Positions 53,560 to 64,000 of a stretch of DNA of 64,000 nucleotides are shown here, piece by piece. The DNA lies in contig CM074194.1 in NCBI GenBank assembly GCA_037179385.1, positions 5,163,001-5,227,000 of the forward strand, given 5' to 3'. The notes under the pieces are model-generated. The model worked only from the letters and a program-made list of their open reading frames with translations. It ran no database searches and was not told where the DNA came from. Source of the stretch: Holothuria scabra (taxonomy: Eukaryota; Echinodermata; Holothuroidea; Aspidochirotida; Holothuriidae). Position 1 is the stretch's first letter. Every line of letters begins with the position of its first letter. Made by a program: the position numbers and the translations under genes.

Positions 53560-54120
53560 TATTATAAATACATACATACATACATATATACACACTTTTA
53601 TAAAGCGCAAATTCCATATGATCAATGCGCTAAGACACCAAGAAAAATAATACCAGCAAAACACAATCAACTAAATAAGTACGTCTTAAGCTGTTTTTTG
53701 AACAGCGCAACAGATTTGGAATTCCGTATGTGAGGAGGAAGAGAGTTCCATAACATAGGACCTGCAATGGAAAAGGCCTCCTCACCTACTGGCTTCTTGG
53801 AAGGAGGTATGAGGAGTAGGGTCCCGTCCATTGTAGACCTAGTAACAGGACCAGATAAAGGTGTGGTTTTCCTTTGGAGCATATTAGAGAGATAGGCAGG
53901 AGCCAAATCATTCAAACATTTGTAAACATATAAACAAACTTTAAATTGGATTCTTTCGCGAATAGGTAACCAGTGAAGGGCACGTAGAAGAGGTTTGGGG
54001 CTATCTAATCTACCTGCCGAGAAAATAAACTTAGCACAACGATTTTGCAAGGATTGGAGGCGATTAAGGTCCTTTGATGAAGCACCATATAAAAGGGCAT
54101 TGCATTCAATTTTAGGCGGT
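53560..54120 (-). mobile_element. CR1/L2-like LINE 3' end, 5'-truncated
   Basis: On the minus strand a frame from about 54100 to 53667 encodes the C-terminal end of a non-LTR reverse transcriptase. It includes CNALLYGASSKDLNRLQSLQ, NRCAKFIF, LHWLPIRERIQFKVCLYVYK, APAYLS and GPMLWNSLPPHIRNS, and ends LKTYLFS with a stop. It is followed by a short 3' UTR with GCGCTTTATAAAAGTG and an ATGT-type simple repeat tail at about 53590-53565. The upstream RT and endonuclease are absent, a normal outcome of incomplete reverse transcription. Confidence 0.92.
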
Positions 54121-54241
54121 CAGTAATACATGGCGATAAGCAGGTCTCGGGATGTTCCCTTGAGAGTTCCAGGAGGCATGAAACATCTGATTATGGCAAT
54201 TTTTGACCTGCAGTAATATGGCTCTAGAGGTGCCATTTCCA

Positions 54242-54420
54242 CAGTAGCGTAGCTGGGATTTTTTCGTGGATGGGCCATGGGGGCTGGATACTTTTGTAGG
54301 GGGGGGGGGGGCTGGAGTTTACTATCTAGGCCATTAGTTGGCGCGGAGGGTACAAAGAAAATTTTGGATTTTAACACCTCCCAGATGGCTGAAAATGGCA
54401 TTTGCTAGCTTTAACTGTGT
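54242..54420. mobile_element. Left-end fragment of the hAT-like family
   Basis: CAGTAGCGTAGCTGGGATTT is followed by a G-run and by TTAGTTGGCGCGGAGGGTAC and CCCAGATGGCTGAAAATGGC, matching the left 200 bp of elements at 40316 and 45937. The rest of the element is missing. Confidence 0.7.
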
Positions 54421-54591
54421 TTGATTCTGGTGAGAAAAAATATGATTTTTCTCAGATTCAAACACACTTTTGAGATACTGTTTAGCTCAGTTCAATACAC
54501 CCCTGGACCATTTATCCTAGTATTGCAAATAGGGAATCCTGCTGTACGGTGCGAGCAGTTGTTTGCAGTGCACTCCTGAGTAAGGTATTCC

Positions 54592-56608
54592 TATAAGCGT
54601 AGGGGAGCATTTCAGTTTATGGCAGAAGATTTTTGCCCGAAAAATGTTATTCTGTCCGTAAGACAGTCAAAGCGGAGCGCCACCACTCGTTGGCGCGGAG
54701 CGTTCAGAAAATTTGAAAATTCGTACCTCTCAGACAGTCGAAAATGACATTTCCCAGGCTTATAATGGGTTTCCAAGCAGTCGCTATTTTAAGTTTCAAT
54801 TGCTGATAAACGTTCACTCCAAACTAAAATTCAGCCAGAAAGACTAAGCGGATCGCCACCATTGGTTGGTGCGAAGCGTACAAAACCTTTTGAAATATCC
54901 GACCTCTCAGACAGTTGAAAATGGCATTTCCCCGGCTTGTAGAGGGATCTAAGCAGTCGCTACTCTGAGTTCCCTTATGGAAAAATTGTTTAATTGAAAC
55001 TAAAATTCTGCTAGGAAGACTTTCTACCAGGAGTTCCACCACTGGTTGACTCGGAAGAAACAGAAAAGTTTGAAGAATCGGACCCTAAAGACAGTCGAAA
55101 ATGACATTTCCCAGGCTTATAGGGGGATCTAACATTGTAGCTAGTCCATAAACCGTCTACTGTACTTCGCATTCGGTCGTAAAGAGTAAGGATGCAATAC
55201 TGAACTGTTCATTGCCAGCAGAGAACATTGCATGCACCCTACAGCATCATGAACCTTTGAATCTTTTACTTACAAGATTTATTGGTTCATCTCTTGCATT
55301 TTTTTAAAAAGTGTGGCAGCACTTGTCTCAAGTCTTCCTATTGGATAGTCTGGAACAGAGAGTGAACTTTCATCAATGTGCATAAGACAGCAAACTTGAT
55401 CCACATTTTTGCATACCATTGTTAAAGGGGCAATCAAAGTTTGGCATTTATTATAAAACCTTTTTTTCCCAGCACCTTGTTTTCCGTCCTTAACTTATTG
55501 TTTGTTAGGGAAAAAAAGGAACATTAGAGTACTTCCCTGTAAGAAGAAACGTTAGCTTTGTATTAACTACTGGTTAATGGAAATTTCTCAGTATTTTTCA
55601 GGTAAAAAATCAACAGTGATGCAATATTAGACAACCTTTTTTACTCTGGGACTACTAATCATGACGTTACACTGTCATCACAAGTCATTTTAGCTCAAAC
55701 CAGCTCAGCCCGTTACTCTGTCTATCCGTCTATCTATCATGACTGTTCACAATTGCCTTTAATGCACTCAGGGGCACATTTGTAAATGAATTCATTGCCC
55801 GTATTTGGCATAAGAGCAGGAGAGATGGCAAACTTTTGGGCACCTCAATCCCCTCCTGTCTGTTCGTTGAATTAATTTGGCAATTGAGAACTTCTAAGCA
55901 TTGTTTTAACCTTTGCCCGAATATTTGACCATTTCGAGCAATTTTTACAAGACTACAGTATTAAGTGGGAATGATGAAAACCTTTTTACACATTCTAACC
56001 AAATGTGGCGCAGATATTTGTTACTTTCCATGAAAATTTTACTTTAAATATAGCGTTTTCTGTTTTTCGGTAATGATTTGAAGCTATTAACATAATCGGC
56101 CATTTCAGGTATTGTGTTACACAAGATTTCAAAACAGGCTCAAGAATGATTGTTTGTTTTAAGCCACAGGCTTCCAAAATGTGTCGCAATTTTTTATCTG
56201 TTTGATTTTCGGGCAAATGCTTGAAAGAATTTGGATATTTGGCAATTTCTAGCATTGTGTTGTGATTATCTGTGAAGTAAAAGTCACGAATGATAGTTTT
56301 TTTCGCTACCCGAAGGTGTAAGGTTTTGGGGAATTTTGACTTGGGTTTTCATAAAAAAAAAATTTATTGCGACAATATGACGTTTCTTTCCTTTTTTCGG
56401 GCATATCATTTTTAAGATTTCGGCTACATTTAGGAATTTTATGAAAAAATCATCCCATTTTTCAAAATGAAAGGGCTGTGCGATTTTTTTCAAATTCCTG
56501 CCCGAATTTTTCCCATATTCCTGCCCGAATTTTTCCAATTTCCTGCCCGAATTTAGTTTTGTGGATATTTGGGGCAGTTTTCTCCCTGCCCCGTCTCGTA
56601 CGCCACTG
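54592..56608. mobile_element. hAT-like element C carrying a captured segment
   Basis: The left end TATAAGCGTAGGGGAGCATT matches outer element B. The right end has three successive CCTGCCCGAATTT motifs and finishes CCGTCTCGTACGCCACTG. Inside are three palindromic units (54669, 54844, 55018) and the 55131-55791 segment shared with 39238-39893. The flanking octamers share only about five of eight bases, so the target duplication is decayed or the left limit is off. Confidence 0.78.
55131..55791. repeat. Captured or inserted copy of the 39.2-kb segment
   Basis: The segment begins AACATTGTAGCTAGTCCATA directly after a GGAGCG-type unit and ends near GGGGCACATTTGTAAATGAA just before the GCCCGAAT-rich part of element C. 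Small indels distinguish it from the 39.2-kb copy, including about 23 extra bases around GTGCTGCCACACTTTTT. Confidence 0.88.
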
Positions 56609-58524
56609 GGGATGTCCACTCTACCCACGAGCTAAGTGAGGTCCTGTGAGGTAATAGTGGTAAGGTTGCGACCCTGGGGACTGCTTTGACCCAACATTGG
56701 TTTGGTTGTTGCACTGACCAATGATTGGCAGCAATGGCCGTGCAAAGTGCTAATTCCTCCTAACTATATTTGACTCAAACTCTACCCACCACACCAAGTA
56801 TGATTTTGGAAAAAAATTCTTGGATCCCCAGGGATTGAAATAAAAAAAACCCTACAGGAGGTAGAAACATGCCAGATGCTAGGAGCACACTTTAATCCAC
56901 GCCAAGGTAGCCAGTTTCAGCCACTCTAAATCTACTAGAATATTATCCATCAAAAAAAACCCCGACGAGTAAAAAGTCAAGAGATTCCGAAGATATGAAG
57001 CTTTTCGCAGTCTACCTCAATTTATTCCGAAATTCAGAGTGGGGCACAATTGTAAAATGCTCTGCAACTCTGCAACTGGTTCTACCGCAAGTGTATCTAT
57101 CATTCTACGTCATAGTACAGTAGTCGGGTAGCCGGACTGAATATTATCATTGACCAGCATGAATATATTTTTTGCCCAGGTCGACAGTGGGGGGGGGGCT
57201 GCTGGGGAGGGGGACTGGGTGATTCAGTGGGAGATCCACTCCCAACCCACACACCCCCACCCACACACCCACACCCCCATTTTTCTCCCGTTTCCTCCCG
57301 TTCCCCTGCTCGTGATTGCCACCCTTGGCAGCGTACAAAGAGAGGAAAACATAATACCCCTTTTTAAAGTTGCTTTAAACATGGTCTTTGGGCAAAAGTT
57401 GTGTTCATCGATACACTATTGACTGGTGCATTGCTGATAAATAGCACCATAACTCATGGACGTATCCAAGCGATTGCTGTAAGGAGGTGTTCGATGTGCA
57501 CCGCAGAAGCACCACAGCGAAACGTGCAAGTGTTACCCCATGGGAGGATAGGGCCCAGCAGAACCCCTAACGTAGTCAAGTGGTGGGGTCAAGGGGAAGC
57601 TCTTGCAATATATGACAATTTGAACACAAAAAAGTTAACTCTTTTACAAACGGACCCTACTGCCATTGTTCTTGGTGCTCAGCATAGGCAATGAAATAGG
57701 GAAAAGAAGCCAGTGAACCGCACTGAAAAAAGCCGTGGCCGGCTCGAATTGAACCAGATGGTTGTATACTGGGCTGTAAAATCCCATCTAACCTAACGAA
57801 GACTCTTGTTAGAAAGGCTGGTTACGTTCTTGATTTAACCTATGGCAATACATCGCATATGACAGGGAGGTTTTAGAGAAGGAGACACAAAAAAGAAATT
57901 TTTCAAACAATATGCGCCTAAAAGAGATTTATACTGTTTGATTGACAGGTCTTTTGGTTTCTAATTGTTACATCTCATTTGTGACTCTAAACCGTTTAAG
58001 GGCGATCTCTTTTCTCCCTAATGAAGTATATTGTCTGTATATGCTTTGAATGAAGGCTCATCTTCGCTAATGACTAAGCTGGCGCAAGAATTTCAGTAGA
58101 ACGAAACAAATATTTAACAATATACTTTAATTATAGTTTCCTATATACTGCAATTCCACTTTCCGATTTAATTTCGTCATTGAATGGAAGCATTGTTCAA
58201 GTCAATACGTTTACCTCAGTTTTAAACAAGTTTCATCATTAAGAAACAATAGGTAAAGTAATATGAAGGAAAACTACTGTCTTCCAACAAAATAACGATA
58301 AATTGTCCGATATTAAACTGGCAACGAAAAGTTTTCAAACAGAGTGATGTAAGGGATGTGTCCTTTTTTAATTTTTACAATGCATCCCTGGTCCTGGTTG
58401 ATCGAAGCATTGCAATAGGAATTTAGGTGAAAAATCAAGTTTGTGGCCGGCATAACCATACTTTTTCATTAGGGAAGGTGGGAGAGTGCAAGTGTTCAAT
58501 TGGTGGGACAAGAAGAAACCACAA
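56609..58524. other. Intergenic stretch with one SINE
   Basis: This contains a G-run followed by a CACCCACACAC-type simple repeat (57190-57290) and a SINE copy at 57650-57805. No gene was recognised. Confidence 0.55.
57650..57805 (+). mobile_element. tRNA-derived SINE body
   Basis: TACTGCCATTGTTCTTGGTG, CTCAGCATAGGCAATGAAAT and GAAGCCAGTGAACCGCACTG, ending CTGTAAAATCCCATCTAAC. The head is lost. Confidence 0.75.
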
Positions 58525-59068
58525 TAAGTGAAGCTCCACCATCGGTTGGCTCGGAGCGTACAAAAAAATGAAAAATCGAGACTCCTCGGATAGCCGGAAA
58601 CGGCATTTCCCAGGCTCGTAAGTAGAATCAATGAAGTCGTTATTTTTAACTTTGTATGCAATAAAATTTTGACTACAGAAATAAAAAAGAGCAGATTGTT
58701 AAATGGCCAGAAAATGAACATAAAATGTACGGTACCACTGTCAACTAATCATTGGAAAATGCGCTTTCATGCGAGGTCGTTGCATAATTAAAATTAATAT
58801 TAAATACGTCTCTCCCTCGAAATGAACGTCAAAAAATGTAAGTTGAGTGCTGCATTTCTCTGCCGTTAGTCGTCAGATTGTAGCGTACGGAAATGGCATC
58901 TCTCAGTCTCTCTTGAAAAAAAATAAACTTTCAAGGCTTTTTTTTATAGTTTTTATCTTTAACATCTTTTGCCCAGCACATATTCCTTCGAATTTCTTTT
59001 GGGAGCACCGGGGGCCGTTTTACTGGGGTGCTCTCCTCTCCCTCCTCTCATTTGGTTACGCCACTAAC
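58525..59068. mobile_element. Partial hAT-like family member
   Basis: A palindromic unit (AGCTCCACCATCGGTTGGCT, CGGAGCGTAC, then AGCCGGAAACGGCATTTCCC) at 58525-58640 and a right-end-like CTCATTTGGTTACGCCACTA at 59047-59066 bracket about 540 bp. The left terminus is missing. Confidence 0.6.
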
Positions 59069-60479
59069 CAGAGCGGGGTTATTTACACTCTATCATCATC
59101 TTTCTACCGTTTTTGTGAGGAAACTTCATTTCACTCATGCAGCATTAGAAATACGTCAATCCTTCGACCTTTGTTCTGGAGAAACCAGCACAAAGGTCGA
59201 AGATATCGTGAGATATCGTGCTGTGATAGCTAGTATGGAACAGCCTTTCAAGTCAAATTAATTTTGTTTGCAAACCTTTGGTAAAATCTGTAAGAAGTGT
59301 CGTACGGTGTTACATGATAAACCTATACTAAATGTCCTCTGGTAACTTCCTAAGATAGGAGGGGAGGTGAAGTAATTGGGGAAAGAGAAAGGGGTTGAAC
59401 TGCTACGGCAATTATTAAAAGAACGGCTTAAGGTCACATCGAGTTCTGATATGTTAAGTACTTAATATAAGCATTTCTGCAAAATTTGCATTGAAATCTG
59501 ATGTGTGGTTTTCAAGACATGAACGGGTAAAAGTTGTCACATTTAAAGTAAAAGTGAAAGCACATCTGACATCATATCCTCACATTAATGGACAGTCTTT
59601 TGTTTTTCTTTAAAATTTACACCCAATTTCCTCCTCAACATCCCAATTTTATCACAATGTGATTGCGTAAGTGGCATGATAATTCCACAAATGTTGCCTT
59701 TGACATATTGAGGTCCTATTCCTATAAACTTCAAGGTCAACACAACAGCCTGAAAAAAAGAAACAAATCATCCTTAAATGTCCATATGAGAAAGTGATAA
59801 AACTCTGCTGCCCTAAATATCACTTGGAACACAAATCTAGTAACTTTTTTACTTGAGAGAATACATGTCTAAAATAGATGGGAGTTTCAACACATTGTAT
59901 AGATTTGGTTCCTCTCACATATGAAAATTAAATTTTTGCTTGAACTTCCCTTTTTAGTTCGAAATAAGTGTACTTTCTTCTAACTTTTGTAATATATTTA
60001 AAGCATTTATTTTGGTTTAGTGCTTTCCGGGGCGTATGTGTTCTAGCCAAGTCCTCAAGAATTTTTGACACACTTCCCTTTTCACGACATCGTTGACTCA
60101 TAATAATATGCAATGAATGATCTTTTACACATTTGCGACATACTGATGTGAAAAAATAAATAAAATAAATAAAAAAAAACAAGCGTACCGTCGGAAACGA
60201 TGGAACATTGTCTCAAAGAGACCTATAGAACGGTTTTCCTTCGCTAACGAGAGAGCTGTTATTCGTAAAAAAGGTCTCTGTTTTAAAAACACCCTTATGT
60301 AACATTTTTTGCCATTTCACCCAATTGCAACGGGACGGTTCATCTGGTAGGCCACATTTTCTGATCATTCAGGAGCTTTGGATTTAGGAATGTATCACAG
60401 TTTTGCAACTTTGTACATAGATGCCCGTATTATGAGGGTTATTTGGTAAGATGCAGTTTTACGGCAAAATTATTTCTAA
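59069..60479. other. Unassigned intergenic stretch
   Basis: No gene, RNA or repeat was recognised apart from AT-rich simple sequence near 60150-60180. Confidence 0.5.
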
Positions 60480-60840
60480 CCAATTGGTAATAAGTCGGGT
60501 CGGTCATATTAAGAGTCAGCATCTTTTTGATTTGGATGGACATCAAAGATCGCATGAGTCACAAGGGTGAAACATTGCACCATATCTCGAGGTAGGAAAC
60601 TTGGATGAATTCTGTAGGTCTGTGGATACTTTATAGTAAGAAGATGCTCCCTTCTGGTTAAGGTAAACCATGGCTACCTGAGGTAAACATGGGCGAGCTT
60701 CGACAATCTTGTTTACAAGATATCTTAAAATAGCAAACTTGGATAGATTTCATACTTAGTATGTGGACTCGTTTTGGGTGAGAACATAATATCTCTTCCT
60801 TTTGATGAAGGTCGATGGTCATCTGGAGTTACAAACAGTA
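60480..60840 (+). repeat. Diverged relative of the 27.5-28.9 kb tandem array
   Basis: CGGTCATATTAAGAGTCAGC, ATATCTCGAGGTAGGAAACT, AACTTGGATAGATTTCATAC and GATGAAGGTCGATGGTCATC correspond to array motifs in the same order, over about two to three units. Confidence 0.6.
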
Positions 60841-60859
60841 GCAGTCAGTTTCTTTTTTT

Positions 60860-61852
60860 TTTTTTTTTCTCAAGGAGGGCAAGCAGTGTGTTGAGTGATC
60901 ACCGACCTAGGGAAGGGGTCTAAGGAAGGTGCAATTCCCCTTTGAGAATTATTGGCCTTTTTAAGGAGGCTAGAAAATGATGAATTCAAAATTAGTTTTT
61001 GAAAGTTAAATTGTGTTGGTAAATGGGTATAACACTGAAAATTTTGTGTCTTTACATGCAATCTAATGTCATGTACGCTACCTTTCGAAGTAGAATTTGT
61101 TTTCAATTTCAGGAGTCAGAATTAAGTAGCATCAGTGATCGACACGAGCTTAAGGGAGCATTTTAGGTTTGGGCTTTTCTTTCCCGGAAAATGTAATTTG
61201 CCATAAAGACTATCTAGACGAGACGCCACCATCAGTTAGCGCAGAACGTACAGAAAATTTGAAAATTGGACCCTCAAATGGCTTGAAATAGCATTTTTCA
61301 GACTTATACGTAGAATCTACGCAGTCGCCACCTTTTTGTTTTCGATGAAATGCTCACTTCAAAAAAAGTTCGTAAACTGCAAAGCGTTCAAAAAATTATT
61401 AAAATATAGTTTAATTTTGACCGAAAGACTATAAAACAGGTCGGAGCGCCACCCTTAGAAAATCTCGAAAAATCGCCACCCCAGATGTTTGAAAATTGCG
61501 TTTTCATGCTTGTGAAGTCGGAGAATCTAAACAATCTTTACCTTAAGCTCTCATTTACAGTTAAAACATTTTCACAGATGCTACCTTTTGAGAAAAAACT
61601 GAGAATATGACAAAGTGTGCGTATTTTTAGGAATTGACAAAATAGCATCACTGAGGTGGTCTTGGGGAGACAATACCTCCTTCTTGCAAATTTTTAGACA
61701 ATTTGTTGTCCTTACATGCAATCTGGTACCACGTATGCTACCTTTTGAAGTAAAATTTGTGTTATTACAGTACGTATATTTTTAGAAATTAAAAATGACA
61801 TTCGTGAAGGGGTTCATCCACTAATGCCCCCTCCTGTGTACGCCACTGGTTT
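60860..61852. mobile_element. Decayed hAT-like family members in tandem
   Basis: A tail-like part (60880-61110, TTTACATGCAATCTAATGTC and TACGCTACCTTTCGAAGTAG) precedes a new left part at about 61133 with GGGAGCATTTTAGG and palindromic units at 61206 and 61441. A related tail follows (TTACATGCAATCTGGTACCA, TATGCTACCTTTTGAAGTAA) and ends GTGTACGCCACTG at 61852. Target duplications are not clear. Confidence 0.6.
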
Positions 61853-62173
61853 CAGGAAGTCAAACTCTGAAAACTTTTCTTATTTTCATCATTTGTAGAT
61901 GGGTCATTCAGCGATTTTGCTTGAACATCATGTTGTATTGTCGTAAAATTGTTTCACAATAATAGAGTTTTTCGGTTTCATCTGATATGATCAAATGACA
62001 ATGAAGTGGTATCACAGGTCTAAACCATAGTCACTGTGGTACGATAAAGGGATCAGACTGTTCCCCAAACTTCAAGCAGGGCCTGAAAAATTCTATTTTA
62101 ACAAAATCTGTTATGTTACACAGAAAGTCCTAAGAGTGTCCAAATTCTTTCAAAATTTTGCTCGAAAAACTAC

Positions 62174-62301
62174 AGGGTGTTTCTTGATTGGTTGTTGCCA
62201 TTGTATTGTATCGATTGTATTCTTTGTTTGGGTTAGAGATTAGGTAAGGGATAACGCTTTCGTTACCCAGTAAGTAAATTTCTTGTTAAACAGTGCGCAT
62301 C
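62174..62301. mobile_element. MITE with TTAAACAGTGCGCAT end, copy 3
   Basis: AGGGTGTTTCTTGATTGGTT, the GGGTTAGAGATTAGG core and TTTCTTGTTAAACAGTGCGC match the right part of copies 1 and 2. The left terminal repeat is missing. Confidence 0.75.
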
Positions 62302-62599
62302 GCCCCTAAACTTTTGGCAGCTTATTCGCAGAAAAACAATTTCCAATCACTCAAACTTGTTAGCCTTGCGCAACACTGTGTCCGAAAGTAATATTTAGGC
62401 GAGTGATGCAAAATGTTCATGGGATGTATTGAAGTGGCAAATAACACGGGCAGGCGGGAGGATGTATACCGTATGTGACTACAGAGACCAAAATTTTTCC
62501 ATGAAAACATGTAGTGATTAATTTCATTTTATGATCATTTTGCAACTTGTTCTTCTTTCAATGGAAATGATCATTCTTTCAAACAAAAGCCCTAAATAA

Positions 62600-63210
62600 T
62601 AACAGCATGAGATCCCTCAGATGGCCGGAAATAGCATTTTCCAGACTTATACGATGAATCTAACGACTCGATATCTTCTTTTGTCGTTTGCAATAAAATG
62701 CACACTTAAAAATATGTTCGCAAACTGCAAAGTGAGAGAGTTAAGAGCTAATTTGACCCCAAAAATTTAATTTTGCCCCCAAAACTGAGCGAATCGAAAT
62801 CATTGAATGGCGCGGAGCGTAAAGAAAATTTCGAAAAATCAGACCCACAGATGGCCAAAATAGCCTATTCATGCTTGTAAAGAGAATCTAAACATGTAGT
62901 CTTTATTTTAATCGATTCTTCCAGTGGGATACAGAGTATACCTTTTTAAGTAAAAATTGGAATTTGACAGAATTTGCCTGTTTGTAGGAATTAAAAAATT
63001 GGCATCACTGAGGGGCCTTGCAGAGGAAATCCTTCCCCTTTGAAAATTTTTGAAAAGTTGGGTGTCCTTAAGTGCAATCTGGTGCCACATATGCTATCTT
63101 TTGAAGTAAAATCTGTGTTACTAAAGTTTGACTACGTATTTTTAAGAACAAAGAAAAAATGGCATCGGTGGGGGGCATGGCCCAATGTTCCCTCCTTCGT
63201 ACGCCACTGA
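62600..63210. mobile_element. Partial hAT-like family member
   Basis: Two weak palindromic units (62608, 62787; AATGGCGCGGAGCGTAAAGA) are followed by the family tail (TGCAATCTGGTGCCACATAT, GCTATCTTTTGAAGTAAAAT) and the right end CTTCGTACGCCACTG at 63210. The left terminus was not identified. Confidence 0.65.
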
Positions 63211-63226
63211 AAGGAGGCCTAACAGT

Positions 63227-63592
63227 CATGGGCGCAAATCCCGGGGGGCCAGGGGGGCCTTCGCCCCCTCAAGTGAAAAAGTGAGGGGCCAAATCGTAAT
63301 TTGGCCCCCCCAAAATTCGAGTAGACCTAAAAATATGGTCACCTTTTTTCGTTTTTTTTTCATTCGAAAACAGTTTTTCTGAAGCTTTGGAAACGCCAGA
63401 ACACAAGAGCTTCCGGAGGCTTCGCCCCCTGGACCCCCACAGGGGCTTTTCCCCTGGATCCCACCAGGAGTCCTTTGGGGCTTCGCGCTCGCGGTGCCCG
63501 CCAAGCGTGCACAGTTTAGTACTCATGGGCACATCATAAGCATTTTCGCCCCCCCCCCTTCCCCCACTCTCAAACAGAGATTTGCGCCCCTG
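63227..63592. mobile_element. 366-bp hAT-like MITE with perfect target duplication
   Basis: The ends CATGGGCGCAAATC and (reverse of right end) CAGGGGCGCAAATC are inverted repeats. Perfect 8-bp flanks CTAACAGT lie at 63219-63226 and 63593-63600. The interior is GC-rich (GGGGCCTTCGCCCCC, CTTCGCCCCCTGGACCCC) and has no coding capacity that I can support. Confidence 0.93.
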
Positions 63593-63600
63593 CTAACAGT

Positions 63601-64000
63601 GGCTCGATCACACAGGATATCCTGTTAGAACAGCAGTCTGTTAAGTGTAGAAAACTGCAAGGTAATCATGGACCCGTTTATTGTTACACCCCCAAGTGAG
63701 CAGAAAGCTATTTTCCCGAACTAGCCTGTAAGCATCCAAGGATTAGGCTAAGTAACAAAATCTAAGTATGCCCATGGATCCCGTTCATTCTAATTTCTAG
63801 ATTAACGTTAAGTTCATCGTTGGCCATGGATTGTTTCAGCCTCATCCATCGTTATGTACACAGACTAAAATCGGTATAGTTCAAACCCCTCCCGCCACTA
63901 GCTTGTAGGACAATATAACCTCCGGGGTCTACGTTAGTGACTTGTCAGTTTTCACATCCTTTTACTGAATTCCCAAAGTGTACAACGCAGAGACTGCGTA
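63601..64000. other. Unassigned terminal stretch
   Basis: No gene or repeat was recognised in the last 400 bases. Confidence 0.5.

Overview
The window is animal nuclear DNA. It is AT-rich and intron-dense, with one recognisable host gene, long introns, standard GT/AG splice sites and a heavy load of decayed transposable elements. SERAC1 exon content, a Penelope-like element, tRNA-derived SINEs and many small hAT, piggyBac and fold-back elements suggest a marine invertebrate deuterostome. An echinoderm is my best guess, but the species cannot be fixed from the sequence alone.

Positions 1-36849 (+ strand) hold the 3' part of SERAC1, a serine-active-site lipase-like protein. Ten coding exons can be placed (959-1084, 3655-3768, 5842-6004, 9306-9462, 16232-16430, 20968-21068, 30382-30479, 30909-31103, 34422-34565, 36629-36849). 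All splice phases agree and they give 505 residues plus a stop. The N-terminal part lies upstream of the window.

The introns carry much of the repeat content. Intron 9463-16231 holds an antisense Ty3/gypsy-type remnant that has lost most of its RT, RNase H and integrase. Intron 21069-30381 holds an antisense Penelope-like element with a YIDD reverse transcriptase fragment, a GIY-YIG endonuclease and a hammerhead-ribozyme-like motif. It also holds a degenerate tandem array rich in nuclear-receptor-like half-sites and two piggyBac-like MITEs. A tRNA-derived SINE family recurs throughout the window.

From 36850 to 64000 I find no host gene I can name. This part is a nest of non-autonomous DNA transposons. 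A related hAT-like family ends in CAGTGGCGTA-type termini and carries a palindromic GGAGCGCC/GGCGCGGAGCG unit; it is present in at least six more or less complete or broken copies. One copy (45937-47550) is inserted inside another (45195-48522), and both keep perfect 8-bp target duplications. A 5'-truncated CR1/L2-like LINE tail lies at 53560-54120. A roughly 660-bp segment is shared between 39.2 kb and the inside of a hAT-like copy at 55.1 kb, which suggests sequence capture.

The observations most worth following are the degenerate Penelope hammerhead, the hAT nest with its internal palindromic unit, the captured segment with exon-like signals, and the half-site array. I see no sequence that clearly encodes an entirely new system.
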